A DNA stretch of 43,669 nt from a bacterium (GTDB lineage Bacteria; Patescibacteriota; Microgenomatia; UBA1406; GWC2-37-13): positions 1 to 43,669 of the forward strand of contig JAQBTX010000002.1 of NCBI GenBank assembly GCA_027624795.1. Direction: 5' to 3'. Both the position numbers and the translations under genes were made by a program. This document shows, piece by piece, positions 1 through 10,470 of the stretch. Every line of letters starts with the position of its first letter. Positions within the stretch are counted from its first letter, which is position 1. Below the pieces are notes generated by a model. That model did not search any database. It saw only the letters and a program-made list of their open reading frames with translations, and had not been told where the DNA came from.

Positions 1-3000
1 GGTGTTATGGTTGATGCGGTGTAACCTGTTCCGTTTCCGATGAGTAATGCTCCATTTGATGGATTGGTGGTGCCTATTCCTGTTCCTCCTCTTGCAAGTG
101 ACAGTTGACCTGTCCAGCCCAGAGTCCAGCTTCTGTCTGATGTTAAGTCTTGTGCTGCTCCCGAATTGGTAATGGTAACATTGGTATCAGATGTCAAAGT
201 CGAACTTCTATCTGCTCTTACTGCATGTGCTGTTGTGCTAGCTTGGGTGCCTAAACTTAATACTCCGCCTACATACCCTGTGCCAGCAACATTTAGATTA
301 TAAGAGCCTGGATTCGTCGTCCCGATTCCTACATTTCCATTTGCTCCGACATAGAGAGAAGGTATGACATTTGCTGCAGTTCCTCCTATTCCTACATTGT
401 TGCTTGAATCTATGTTAAATGAGATTCCTGTTGTTGCATTATCTACGAGCGTGCCATTTTCTATTCCTGTTCCGGCTGCATTCCAACGTGAAAGATAGTT
501 ATCAGTTCCTGTTCCTGTTACTAGTCCTGCACTTGCATATGATGTCCAGCTGAGTGTTCCACTTCCATTGTTTTGAAGAAGACTGTTTGCTGCTCCTTGT
601 GATGATGGGAATGATGTGGTGACGTTATTTAACTTGACGATGTTACCTGTTGAATCTACCTGAAACTGAGATGATGCTCCGACGGAGAGCATTGAAGCTG
701 GGTTCGTGGTGCCTATTCCTACATTTCCTGCAAATGAGTTGTTTCCGCTTCCTGTTTGAGTAAGAAGTCCTGAGGATAGAGTTAGGTTTCCAGATGTTAC
801 CGTTAGTGCATTACTTGCGGTGAGGAGTCCTCCAAAGGTTCCTGTTGTTGTGAAGTTTGATGCTCCTACGACATTTAACTGGTAGCTTGGATTGGTAGCT
901 CCTATGCCAAGTCCTGCAAAAAGAGGAATTGCTCCGGTGTGTATGTCTTGTGGAGTTGAAAGGGTGATGCTTCCCGATCCATTGGTCACATTTACCTGAT
1001 TGGTGGTACCTGTTAAGTTTGCAACTGTATAACCTGTTCCGTTTCCGATGAGTAATGCTCCATTTGATGGATTGGTGGTGCCTATTCCTGTTCCTCCATT
1101 TCCTACTGGTAAGGTCCCTGTTACGTCTGTTGTTAAGTCTATCTGGTTTAAGGTTATCTGTTGTCCACTTAATGTTAGGTAATCATAACTTCCTGCTAGG
1201 GTTACTGCTGTGTGACTGGTACTTTCTAGTATTGTTATGTCAGCATCCAAATCGTTTAGTACTCCTTGAACCGTTGAACTATTGCTGTTCGCAAATTCGT
1301 CATATGTTCCGATTAAGTAGGCTCCACTTGTTGTTTCATTTGGACCTGTTGAGCCGATACCAATTGAGCCTATTGTTAATCCTGCGAATGTTGGGGAATC
1401 ACTTGTTCCAAGCCCCAAAGATGTTCGAACAGTTGCTCCACTTTCGGTGGTCCATCCACTTCCGGTTCCTACAATAAAGGTGGAGTCTGCTGCTGTTAAT
1501 CCTGCTATTGTTGTTAGGTCTGCATCATATGCTTGTACGTTTGTTCCGATGACTAGTCCTAGTGTTGTTCGTGCAGTAGCCGCATCTGCGTCATCTATAA
1601 GGGTTCTTGCAAAGGAGGTAAGATCAGTAACTGCAGCAGTACCAGATCCAGTAAAGTAAGGAATCTTATCTGCAGCTGAGGTGAGTCCTGCTATGGCTGC
1701 AAGTTCTGCATCATATGCTTGGACACTTACTCCTATGTCTCCACTTGCGAGTATGCTTTCGTTTCCTATGTATAACGTGGTTGATCCTGCTCCGTTACTG
1801 GAGTCATCAATAAGGGAGTTTGAACTATCTGTTCCTATGTGAATACCAGCACTCGTAAGAATGTCTCCTACTACATGAAGGGTGTCTGTGGGGTTGGTGG
1901 TCCCGATGCCGACACGAGAGCTGGCTGTATCTAGACTCAATAGATTGGTTGCAAATGACAGAGCATTTTGTGTACTACTTTTTAAACTCACGTTCGTAGA
2001 TTGTGTAGAAAGATCAAGGGTAGATGCATTGATGTCTATACTTCCCGAACTGGGGGCAAAGGTCATCGTACCATTGCCATCAACGATGAGTTGACCCGCG
2101 TTCACATTGAGGTCGGCGGTTCCGGTGTTTATGACAATATTTTGATTGGCAGCAGAAGTAGTCATAGTCAAAATTCCTCCGGCCGTGAATGTTTGAGCAC
2201 CAGTCGTGTCTACCGTCACACTGGCGCCATCTATATCTACAGCGTCAACCGACGTGATCAGCACGTCGCCTCCCGTGCCGGTCGTTGATATGGTGAGGTC
2301 TTCTGAATCAGATGCGGAGCTTACCGTGAGTGTTGCTCCTTCATCACCGGTGAGGGTGAGTACGTCGCCAACAGCGGTTATGGATGCCGACCCGTTGGTG
2401 GTGGTGAAGGAATAGGTGCCCGTCCCCTCCACGGTCGCGCTATAATTTCCGCCGGATGTCACGGTCGTGGTTCCTTCTGTATCTATCACTAAATTTGAAT
2501 TTGCATCAAGGGTAAGCACCCCGTCGGCTTCAAGTTCTGCTGTAGATGAGAAGTCGCCCAAGAAGGTAGAGCCGATTATACTCGTGGCCACGCCCGCATG
2601 GCCAAGGTCAATGCTTGTGGCGTTAGTTTGTCCAATTTTGAGCGCTCCGGCCCCGGTAGTATCAAGTCCGTATCCGCCTTGTACCGCAATATTCCCCGTG
2701 GTTGCGATAGTTAAATTCCCTCCCGCAAAGCTCGCTGACCCATCGCTATTGATCCATCCGGCGGTGCCGGTATTGGTATTGAGGGTGATGGTGCCGTTGC
2801 CAAACGTGGCGGTGCCCGCAGACAACACGTCGCCATCTTCATCGACGGAAAACACAGAAGTAACCAAGCTGGCACCTCCATAGATATTGATGGCCTTGCC
2901 AGTGGTTATGTCGTCATCATCTACTTTGATCACAAGCGCATCACCCGATGTGAGCGCGTCGGCATTTATCACAAAGCCCGATCCGCTGGTTATAGATGTG

Positions 3001-4985
3001 GTGTTGAGAGTTGCGGCAGTATCTGCAGCGTCAAGCGTGGTGTCTACCACAAATATATCTGCCGTATCTCCATTTTTTCGAATAAGGAATGCTTCGGCGT
3101 TTGTGGCGTCGATTATGTTTGAGCCATCAAATATGGTGATGGTGCCATCATCTCCGACCGTGATATTTCCGTTATCGGCAATGCCTATACGCTCCGTGCC
3201 ATCGGTAAGGCTGAATGTGCCACCCGTTGCATCGTAGGTGATAGTCACTCCGTCTGCTGAGGTCAGAAGCAGATCGCCGGACGTAATAGTTGACACGGTT
3301 AGATTGCCGGACGTGGCAGACACATTTGAGGCACCGGTGCCATCGATGCTAAAACCAGCAGACGTAAGAATATCAAGTGTTGCACTGTCAATATCTATTA
3401 AACCTCCTGCATTGACGATATTGATGTCATTGGTTCCATCTCCATTTAAGGTTAATGCGCCGCTATCGGATGTGATGGTCACTGCCGTGCCCCCGATCGC
3501 AAAGGTGCTATCTGAATCAAGAACCACCGCGCCGGTGGCATCGATGGTATACGCACCAGAATTCATGGTAATTCCGCCGGTATTTGATATGGTGAAAAGG
3601 CCGGCGCCTGGGCCAGTAATGCTATCTGCCGTGCCAATGAATGCCAAGTCGCCCGTTGCGTTAAAACTCGCATAGTTGCTTATCTGACCATCACCAAAAG
3701 AAGAGGTGCCATTGATCGTGAGCTTCGAGTTGGGGTTGGTGGTTCCAATACCCACATTGCCGGTTGCTCCAATAAACAGTCTTTCTGTTCCGGCTGTAAA
3801 GAACCTTAATTGGTCGTTATCTGCACCGGCGCTGTTTTCTGCAATGATGTAGGTGTCTTGATCTACATCAATTAGGCCTCCCAGAGAGCCCCAAGATGCA
3901 GTGGCATACCCTTCAAACTGAGAAGTAGAAGAGTTATAACGAATGGTGCCTGTGGTCGGCGTGGTTGGTCGTTGCGCGGTAGTTCCTGCTGGTATCACGA
4001 GCCCTCCGGTATCATCTATGGTCAGTACTCCTCCTGGAGTTATAGTGGTGAGCCCGGTTATCTTTGTGACGGTTGTCAATGCAGATTTCAGATTGAATTT
4101 TGTTCCAGAAAGTTCAAGATCATTTCCTGCAGTATAGGTGGTGTCAGTATCAGCGGGACTCGTAGATGAGATGGTTATCTCTGAACCAGTTACCGACAAG
4201 CTCGTTGTGCCACCAGCTTTGAAGGTGAGTATATCTCCTACTGAATCAGCCACGATTTCTGTTGTACCAACTTTGATGGTAGAGAACGTTTGAACCGCAC
4301 TCGATATGGTTGGCGTCTGACCTCCGGTGATTATGATGCCTTCTCCTGCAGTAACACTATAAATCACGTTTGCGGCGGTTATACGTCCCTCAGCTAAGTT
4401 CAAATTCTGTCCAGGAGCTTCTATGTCATCTTCAAATATAGAAAGGCCGCGCACATTTAAGGTAGCGATTTCTACGTTTCTATTAAACTGCCATGGTACA
4501 TTCGTAGCTATGAGGCTAGCCAATCTCTTAGATTCTGCTGCAAGGACATCGGTAGCTGGTTTCACATATTTTTGAGCTATGGGACTTTTGTTAAATGCAG
4601 AATTAACCTGAGCTTTCAGATGATTGTGCATACCCATACTTACTGCCCCATAGGCAATTAAGGCTGCGCTGACTAGTATAAAAGCAATATATCCAAATCT
4701 GAAATGACCTACCAACGAATCAATTTCAGATCGGTTGTGCTTTATAGCTTCGGCAGTATAAATCACTTGATTACGCCCCCGTTCCATTTTTTGTTGCGCC
4801 TGAAGGTTCTTATGTCTTATTGCATCGGCCAATTCGCTTCCATTATATTTTCTGTATCCAGATTCTGTGCGAATTGAAGAAATAACCCCTTCTTCTTCCC
4901 ATCGGCGCACGGTAGAAGGCGAAACCCCTACTTTGTCTGCAAATTGTTTCGGCGATAAGGTAAATTTGTTCGTTTGAATGCTCAT
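1..4985 (-). CDS. Giant surface protein, 3'-truncated by the window edge: N-terminal MerR-like HTH, one TM helix, then phage-tail-fibre-like repeats (GIGTTNP)
   Basis: Read on the minus strand from ATG at 4985: [55 protein letters not shown]..., [24 protein letters not shown], then [21 protein letters not shown] and similar repeats. The frame was checked at about 3720, 2400 and 1-60 and is consistent. The ORF track omits it, apparently because it has no stop in the window. Confidence 0.9.
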   Translation of the reverse strand, partial: MSIQTNKFTLSPKQFADKVGVSPSTVRRWEEEGVISSIRTESGYRKYNGSELADAIRHKNLQAQQKMERGRNQVIYTAEAIKHNRSEIDSLVGHFRFGYIAFILVSAALIAYGAVSMGMHNHLKAQVNSAFNKSPIAQKYVKPATDVLAAESKRLASLIATNVPWQFNRNVEIATLNVRGLSIFEDDIEAPGQNLNLAEGRITAANVIYSVTAGEGIIITGGQTPTISSAVQTFSTIKVGTTEIVADSVGDILTFKAGGTTSLSVTGSEITISSTSPADTDTTYTAGNDLELSGTKFNLKSALTTVTKITGLTTITPGGVLTIDDTGGLVIPAGTTAQRPTTPTTGTIRYNSSTSQFEGYATASWGSLGGLIDVDQDTYIIAENSAGADNDQLRFFTAGTERLFIGATGNVGIGTTNPNSKLTINGTSSFGDGQISNYASFNATGDLAFIGTADSITGPGAGLFTISNTGGITMNSGAYTIDATGAVVLDSDSTFAIGGTAVTITSDSGALTLNGDGTNDINIVNAGGLIDIDSATLDILTSAGFSIDGTGASNVSATSGNLTVSTITSGDLLLTSADGVTITYDATGGTFSLTDGTERIGIADNGNITVGDDGTITIFDGSNIIDATNAEAFLIRKNGDTADIFVVDTTLDAADTAATLNTTSITSGSGFVINADALTSGDALVIKVDDDDITTGKAINIYGGASLVTSVFSVDEDGDVLSAGTATFGNGTITLNTNTGTAGWINSDGSASFAGGNLTIATTGNIAVQGGYGLDTTGAGALKIGQTNATSIDLGHAGVATSIIGSTFLGDFSSTAELEADGVLTLDANSNLVIDTEGTTTVTSGGNYSATVEGTGTYSFTTTNGSASITAVGDVLTLTGDEGATLTVSSASDSEDLTISTTGTGGDVLITSVDAVDIDGASVTVDTTGAQTFTAGGILTMTTSAANQNIVINTGTADLNVNAGQLIVDGNGTMTFAPSSGSIDINASTLDLSTQSTNVSLKSSTQNALSFATNLLSLDTASSRVGIGTTNPTDTLHVVGDILTSAGIHIGTDSSNSLIDDSSNGAGSTTLYIGNESILASGDIGVSVQAYDAELAAIAGLTSAADKIPYFTGSGTAAVTDLTSFARTLIDDADAATARTTLGLVIGTNVQAYDADLTTIAGLTAADSTFIVGTGSGWTTESGATVRTSLGLGTSDSPTFAGLTIGSIGIGSTGPNETTSGAYLIGTYDEFANSNSSTVQGVLNDLDADITILESTSHTAVTLAGSYDYLTLSGQQITLNQIDLTTDVTGTLPVGNGGTGIGTTNPSNGALLIGNGTGYTVANLTGTTNQVNVTNGSGSITLSTPQDIHTGAIPLFAGLGIGATNPSYQLNVVGASNFTTTGTFGGLLTASNALTVTSGNLTLSSGLLTQTGSGNNSFAGNVGIGTTNPASMLSVGASSQFQVDSTGNIVKLNNVTTSFPSSQGAANSLLQNNGSGTLSWTSYASAGLVTGTGTDNYLSRWNAAGTGIENGTLVDNATTGISFNIDSSNNVGIGGTAANVIPSLYVGANGNVGIGTTNPGSYNLNVAGTGYVGGVLSLGTQASTTAHAVRADRSSTLTSDTNVTITNSGAAQDLTSDRSWTLGWTGQLSLARGGTGIGTTNPSNGALLIGNGTGYTASTIT
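22..89. repeat. 68-bp direct repeat copy 1 inside the giant surface gene
   Basis: taacctgttccgtttccgatgagtaatgctccatttgatggattggtggtgcctattcctgttcctcc, identical to 1030-1097. Confidence 0.95.
1030..1097. repeat. 68-bp direct repeat copy 2 inside the giant surface gene
   Basis: Identical to 22-89; encodes [24 protein letters not shown] on the minus strand. Confidence 0.95.
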
Positions 4986-5351
4986 GAAAGTTTGGTATGT
5001 CCTTTCATTAAAGCACATACAAAGATCATTTGTCCAGTGGATTAAGGCTCCAAATAAGGGAGATGGGGATAATATCTTTCTATATATCCTATATTGTTCA
5101 TATTATATGATCTTTATAAAGACTTTTGTGAAAGGGTTTTTAATGTATTTGCTACTTTTTATGCAAATAAATTTAGGATTTTATGCATGGTGCATTAATT
5201 GTTGTCATGAGCCTCTGTAGAGCTCCAAGAAAATCTTTTTTTTGTCAGTTTTTTAATAAAATCTATGAAGAACTTACTATATCCTTTTGGTACAGTCTGA
5301 AGAGAAACAGAAAAATGACGAAAAATTGATCTTTTATTTTTTACTACCTCA

Positions 5352-5415
5352 TGTCATCCTCGCGGACGCGGGGATCCACCATAGAATATGGATTCCCGAT
5401 CAGGTCGGGAATGAC
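5352..5415. repeat. Dispersed palindromic intergenic repeat, short variant
   Basis: gtcatcctcgcggacgcggggatcc...gattcccgatcaggtcgggaatgac; ends are inverted (GTCATYC...GGAATGAC). Confidence 0.75.
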
Positions 5416-5452
5416 AAAGTATGTCGACAAGAGAGCGTCGGGGTATCTCCTT

Positions 5453-5545
5453 GTCATTCTGACCCCGAGCACTCGGGGGAAGAATCCATACCCTTCGTAT
5501 TAACGATACATGGATCCTTCCCCCGCTAAGCGGGGTCAGGATGAC
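5453..5545. repeat. Dispersed palindromic intergenic repeat, long variant
   Basis: gtcattctgaccccgag...gaagaatccat...atacatggatccttcccccgctaagcggggtcaggatgac; inverted ends; strongly similar to 10377-10470. Confidence 0.85.
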
Positions 5546-5710
5546 AGTATTCCTCAGTATGACAATCACGACGCAGTTCCTCCCGTGGTGAAATACACCC
5601 TTTATAAGCGAGAACTATCTAACTTGTTATAGAGCCTCACTAAAGTACATACTAACGTTTTTTTCCTTCATTCTATTACTATAGTATGTATTATAGGACT
5701 AGTAACTTTC

Positions 5711-6505
5711 TTATACCGTAATGATGATATATGCCACCACCACTCCTATCACCACCAGGATCACGGTAAGAACAGAGTTTACTATAATACCGGTCATGAT
5801 AGTGGTGCGCGCCAATGGATTTCTTCCCAGTGCTTCTATTCCCCGAAGGGCAATTCTCCCAAACATATAAAATCCACCAAATACAAATACGAGTAAGATG
5901 ATGGTAGAGAGCGAATATTTGACAAATGAAGATGTATTACTCAGTCCCTGAGGGCCAAACTTCAGCAGATCATTTGCCGTCCGTACAAATTGTTCAATAG
6001 GTCCCAAACTCGGGAGCGCGCGTACATCAATCCGCACTAAAATGGTGCCAACTTCTTCGGGGTCATCAGGCGCATAATCTTCCAATGCAGTGCCTATAAT
6101 CACTCCGCCTGACTTTGCTTTCATGCCTATGCCAGGGGTACTTGAAGAGGTAATAAAATCTCCTTTTGCTATTTCTCCAGACGATGTATTGACCAATACC
6201 AAAAGCTCTCCACTGGTTGCTATTATATGTTGCTCTCTATCTGATTCATCTGGGATTTGCACGACGATATCAGAGGTATCTACTATAACCCCGAGCACAT
6301 TTGCGTCATAGGCCACATCACTTAATCGGAATATATCGACCTGGCGAACTACTATCATGCCAGGACGTATGCTTGAGGGGTCTTCTGCCTGTATATACGC
6401 GGTCTCAGCCGCAGAAAAAGGCAGATATGCGTGTATTTGTTGAGGTGAGACAAGAGAACTTATTACGATGATGCATGTGGCTATTAAAAGTGACATATCT
6501 CTCAT
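5711..6505 (-). CDS. Secreted/membrane protein with Peptidase_G2-like domain and C-terminal TM helices
   Basis: 264 aa; signal-like N-terminus; GELLVLVNTSSGEIAKGDFITSSSTPGIGMKAKSGGVIIGTALEDY matches the C-terminal domain of the 8710-10317 product; C-terminal hydrophobic segments. Confidence 0.7.
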   Translation of the reverse strand: MRDMSLLIATCIIVISSLVSPQQIHAYLPFSAAETAYIQAEDPSSIRPGMIVVRQVDIFRLSDVAYDANVLGVIVDTSDIVVQIPDESDREQHIIATSGELLVLVNTSSGEIAKGDFITSSSTPGIGMKAKSGGVIIGTALEDYAPDDPEEVGTILVRIDVRALPSLGPIEQFVRTANDLLKFGPQGLSNTSSFVKYSLSTIILLVFVFGGFYMFGRIALRGIEALGRNPLARTTIMTGIIVNSVLTVILVVIGVVVAYIIITV

Positions 6506-6561
6506 TAAACCATATACTAAATAGACTGTCTACTGAGAAACCGCGTACTTAACGCGCTGCA

Positions 6562-8649
6562 TTATGGCTTCAACTTTGCTCCTGGAGATGCCTGCTCCTC
6601 ATCTAGCTCAATCTTATCATCTAACCGTGCGGGAGGAGGTTTTGGTAAATTTAATTCCTGCTCTGATTGCTGTTCTTGAAGCTGCTCTTGCTGTTCTTGA
6701 AGCTGCTGCTGTAATACAATCTGTTGCTCTTCAAATGCTTCTTTAAAGGTTTTAAGATCTGCCTGTGCTTGCTTAAAGTCTGCTTCTTGAGTAGCGGGAT
6801 CAAGCAAGCTTACCACGATCTGCATTTGGTCAAACGCTGGGCTATACAGTTCTTTTTTATAATACGTCCACGCTAAGTTATAGCGTGCGTTTGGCCAATC
6901 TGACTTCAGAGATACTGCCTGTTCAAATAACTGTTGCGCACTATCATAGTTTTCAAATAGGTAGAACACTCCTCCCAAATCTTGACGCAATATGGGATTT
7001 CTTGGGTCCAGGGCAATTGCTTGCTGATATGTTGACACTGTCCACGTTGGTGCATTTTCAGCTACATTGATAATTTGTCGATATATTCCTGCCAATACTT
7101 CCCAGTTAGCTACTTTATTTGGATTGAGATTTGCTGCAATCTTTGCTTGATCAATGGAGGCTTGGATAGCTTGTGAGATCGTTTGTCTATCTTGATCAGT
7201 GAGATCTTCAGCAGGTATAGAAGCAATATTGTTGGCCAAAATCAGATTCGTTTGAGCAAATTCTCTATGAAAATCTTCACTACTATTGTTAAATTGCAGA
7301 GCTTTTACTTGATTGTCATAGAGCTGTTGCAAGCTGTTTGAACTTATTGCATCTAACGATTTTTTAAAATAGAACTCACTCATAAAGTTTCTTCCCATAA
7401 AGTAGAACGAGCCACCGTACATCAAAGAAAATATCACAATAATGCCTATATATATAGGAACTAACTGTGAAGAAGAAAAGTCAATAATATATTCATCATG
7501 ATGCTTTTTGCCTCGCAAATCAGATGCCATGAGTGCAATACTTACAAAGAACAAGAAAAACGAGATGATTGAAGGAGGTAATAGAATAAGTATTAATACA
7601 GACACGATAAAATATCCGGCATGTTCTAGTTTTACGTTCTTTAACTGACGCATAAATATGCCAATAAGAAGCATATATCCAGTCAATCCAAGTACGCCAA
7701 GTTCAGTAAGAATATGCAATAGTGCCGAACGTGAAGTATTAAATGTATTGATCTGCCATAATTCAGAATTATTGTAACTTGCGGTGCGAACTTGCGTAAA
7801 CATTGAAGCAAAGTTGTCTACCCCTACTCCAAATATGCCTGTCATAGGATTTTTCAAAACTTCCACTGCAGCATGCCACGAAATCATAAGTGGTGGTAAT
7901 ATGATCTGTGCTCCTTCATTCATGATTTGCTGTGCAATCGTAAATATATAGAAAATAAGTGAAATGAGAGTAAAGGTAATAATTGAACCAAGAAGTATCA
8001 TCACAACCTTAGGATCACTGTCATGACTATGGCGGGTATTGTGGGTTCTCCACATGTATAAGCTTGAACCGACAAGTATAAACATGAGAAACGCTACGAA
8101 GTGTATCGATGAACCAACAGTATTAAAGGTGGTACCAGAAAGGAATGACCAATAACTTGGTAAAGTCACACTTTGAAATGGATCTACCATTATGATGAGT
8201 CCAAATACTGCAACGAGTAATCCAGATACCGATATTACTAGAGCAGGTGGTGTTGATACTTTTTCAAACACATGTGAGGCAAAAAAGTACATAATGATCA
8301 TTGCCACAATCATGACTAATCCATATTGAGGATTGTAAAGTGCTTGAAATTTGTTGGGAGACATTAACACTACAGAGAGCGTATATGCAAGAATGATAAG
8401 AATCAGAGATTGTGTTGCAGGATTATGAACCCATCGAAACTTTTTAGATACAATAAAGCCACCAACTGAAGCTCCCAATAATACAAGCATAGCAAACACG
8501 ATAAAGTAAAATTTGCTATAAACCAAAAAGTCTCTCGTAATAGGAAAGAAGATGAGCGGAAGAAGAAAAATAACTCCATACATGAACATTTTCTGAAGTG
8601 ACTGAAAAAGCTTTGCCGGCGATTGAAATTGATCTTGTAAATTATCCAT
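6562..8649 (-). CDS. O-antigen ligase/polymerase-like membrane protein with C-terminal TPR repeats
   Basis: 695 aa; multiple TM segments, then TPR-like AIALDPRNPILRQDLGGVFYLFENYDSAQQLFEQAVSLKSDWPNARYNLAWTYYKKELY; Q-rich C-terminus. Confidence 0.75.
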   Translation of the reverse strand: MDNLQDQFQSPAKLFQSLQKMFMYGVIFLLPLIFFPITRDFLVYSKFYFIVFAMLVLLGASVGGFIVSKKFRWVHNPATQSLILIILAYTLSVVLMSPNKFQALYNPQYGLVMIVAMIIMYFFASHVFEKVSTPPALVISVSGLLVAVFGLIIMVDPFQSVTLPSYWSFLSGTTFNTVGSSIHFVAFLMFILVGSSLYMWRTHNTRHSHDSDPKVVMILLGSIITFTLISLIFYIFTIAQQIMNEGAQIILPPLMISWHAAVEVLKNPMTGIFGVGVDNFASMFTQVRTASYNNSELWQINTFNTSRSALLHILTELGVLGLTGYMLLIGIFMRQLKNVKLEHAGYFIVSVLILILLPPSIISFFLFFVSIALMASDLRGKKHHDEYIIDFSSSQLVPIYIGIIVIFSLMYGGSFYFMGRNFMSEFYFKKSLDAISSNSLQQLYDNQVKALQFNNSSEDFHREFAQTNLILANNIASIPAEDLTDQDRQTISQAIQASIDQAKIAANLNPNKVANWEVLAGIYRQIINVAENAPTWTVSTYQQAIALDPRNPILRQDLGGVFYLFENYDSAQQLFEQAVSLKSDWPNARYNLAWTYYKKELYSPAFDQMQIVVSLLDPATQEADFKQAQADLKTFKEAFEEQQIVLQQQLQEQQEQLQEQQSEQELNLPKPPPARLDDKIELDEEQASPGAKLKP

Positions 8650-8709
8650 ATCTAAAGATTCTAAGGATTAATATCTTTCTTGTCAACCTCATTTTATACA
8701 GTTTCTAAT

Positions 8710-10317
8710 CTATCTTGTCACATCAAGCAATATACGTATTTTTCCACATGCTGTGTCACGTTGCTCGTCGTCTTCGCTTATATAATACATATGAGGACAG
8801 ACATCTTGAATTGATGTATTTTTATCAAAATCCTCAAGTGCAATTCCAATCGTATCAAATTCAGCCGATAATTCTTTTGCTCCATAACCAGGGATGAAAC
8901 TTGCAGAAATGACATCTCCTTTTTTTATTGATCCGTTTTCTGTAGAAACAAGCACCGTGACTTGACCCATGAGTCCGACAAGAATAGATGATTCACGTTC
9001 GTGATCATTTGAGTTCCCTACAAATCCCGGCGTGTCGGTAGTCACCCCAACAAGTCGATCCTCTCTCGTTGCCGGAACAATACCGTCCGTATTTATTCCA
9101 ACGATCATATGCGTGATAAACAAATCTCGATGCTCTGTTTCAAAATATTCTGCAAAATCTGCTCCTTTCGTTTCATACACCACCCCACCATTCCCCAAAC
9201 GTATTCTCCCCACATTAACTCCTGGGTCATCCCTACTTGCCTCAGCATTAAAATTTACGAACGTTGCATTTATTCCATCTTTGAGTGCACCAACAGACAA
9301 ATCAACTACAGATGAAGAGCGTACATCTTCTGGTGACAGATTAACTACGGACATAATTGATTCATAGGGCTCAATGCCTAAAACAGAGAATTTATGTTGT
9401 GGCTCCAAGATCCCTAACCCTACTTTCCCACTGGTAAAGAGTGTGTTTGCACCTATTGCAGGTTGAATCATTATATCTCCTCCTTGTTCAAGAGTAGTTT
9501 TTATTAATAATTTCTGACCTTCAAAAGTAAATAATCCGTTCGTACTCAATAGTTTAGGATTGCTCTCAGTAAGCTCTAATATATTAGACGCATTGATAAA
9601 TGGTATACTTCCAGCAACTGAACCTAATGATAGATTTTGTAGCATTGATGCATTTTCACCGGACTTTCCCGTAGAAACATGCGTTCTGGGCACAATCTCA
9701 GCTTCATCTCCTATTTGTACTCCCAGAAATAAAACGTCATGAGTATCAATAATGTCTTGAGAAATTGGACTCATACCACAATCTGATCCAAGTACAATGG
9801 TAAAAGACCCATCAACTTCTGGAGTTAAACCTTGCTCACCAATACATTCCCCACTATATACTGGTTGCCCCCCCTCTTCTTTTGGATACAAACGGAATAG
9901 TACATCACGCTTATCAGTAATGGGTATACCATCTATATCCTTAAGCACTCCATTAAAGGGTAATAATATGGGTGGTGATTTTTCACTGGTAATAGTATTT
10001 GAATTAAACGCATCCGAAAGACTAAAATAGAAGGAAATGAAAGAAATAATTAAGGCAAGGATTGAAATCCCAACAACAAAATTGCGATTAGATGATTGAC
10101 TGATATTTGATGACTTCAATACATTTGACACCTTACTTTGTAACATATTACGAGCTAAATGGTAATCAGATAAGCTTATTGAGTTATTTACCTTATGCCA
10201 GTCAAGCCAGTTAAATACTGATTTTAACTTCAGAGATTGTTTTGTCGTATCTAATTCATGAATAATCTCATCTATGTACTTATTTAAAGTAGATTGAGAG
10301 AAAAAAGTTTTTTTCAT
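8710..10317 (-). CDS. Membrane-anchored surface protein with tail-fibre-like region and C-terminal Peptidase_G2-like domain
   Basis: 535 aa; TM NFVVGISILALIISFISFYFSL; GKVGLGILEPQHKFSVLG (tail-fibre-like); GADFAEYFETEH...LVGVTTDT...GSIKKGDVISASFIPGYGAK...IGIALEDFD. Confidence 0.7.
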   Translation of the reverse strand: MKKTFFSQSTLNKYIDEIIHELDTTKQSLKLKSVFNWLDWHKVNNSISLSDYHLARNMLQSKVSNVLKSSNISQSSNRNFVVGISILALIISFISFYFSLSDAFNSNTITSEKSPPILLPFNGVLKDIDGIPITDKRDVLFRLYPKEEGGQPVYSGECIGEQGLTPEVDGSFTIVLGSDCGMSPISQDIIDTHDVLFLGVQIGDEAEIVPRTHVSTGKSGENASMLQNLSLGSVAGSIPFINASNILELTESNPKLLSTNGLFTFEGQKLLIKTTLEQGGDIMIQPAIGANTLFTSGKVGLGILEPQHKFSVLGIEPYESIMSVVNLSPEDVRSSSVVDLSVGALKDGINATFVNFNAEASRDDPGVNVGRIRLGNGGVVYETKGADFAEYFETEHRDLFITHMIVGINTDGIVPATREDRLVGVTTDTPGFVGNSNDHERESSILVGLMGQVTVLVSTENGSIKKGDVISASFIPGYGAKELSAEFDTIGIALEDFDKNTSIQDVCPHMYYISEDDEQRDTACGKIRILLDVTR

Positions 10318-10376
10318 ATAGGTAATTGTAACAACGATCGAAAGAAAACAATATAGGTATCATTAAATATGATCAT

Positions 10377-10470
10377 GTCATTCTGAGTAGGAGTGAAAAC
10401 GACGACCGAAGAATCCATGTTCCGACAATACATGGATCCTTCTCCCGACGAATGTCGGGGTCAGGATGAC
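10377..10470. repeat. Dispersed palindromic intergenic repeat, long variant
   Basis: gtcattctgagtagg...gaagaatccatg...aatacatggatccttctcccgacgaatgtcggggtcaggatgac; shares blocks with 5453-5545. Confidence 0.85.

Noticed and set aside
1055-4169. Many plus-strand ORFs (for example 1055-1477, 2467-2883, 2887-3237, 3238-3675)
   Set aside because: Antisense to the long minus-strand giant ORF; low-complexity translations without recognisable domains.
1-4985. Prophage interpretation of the tail-fibre-like locus
   Set aside because: No capsid, terminase, portal, tail tube or integrase gene is visible in the window; the product has an HTH and TM anchor and sits among cell-envelope genes. Sequence beyond position 1 could still change this.
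5287-5569. ORFs 5287-5529 (+) and 5354-5569 (-)
   Set aside because: They lie over the palindromic repeat cassettes and read both strands of the repeat; no protein similarity recognised.
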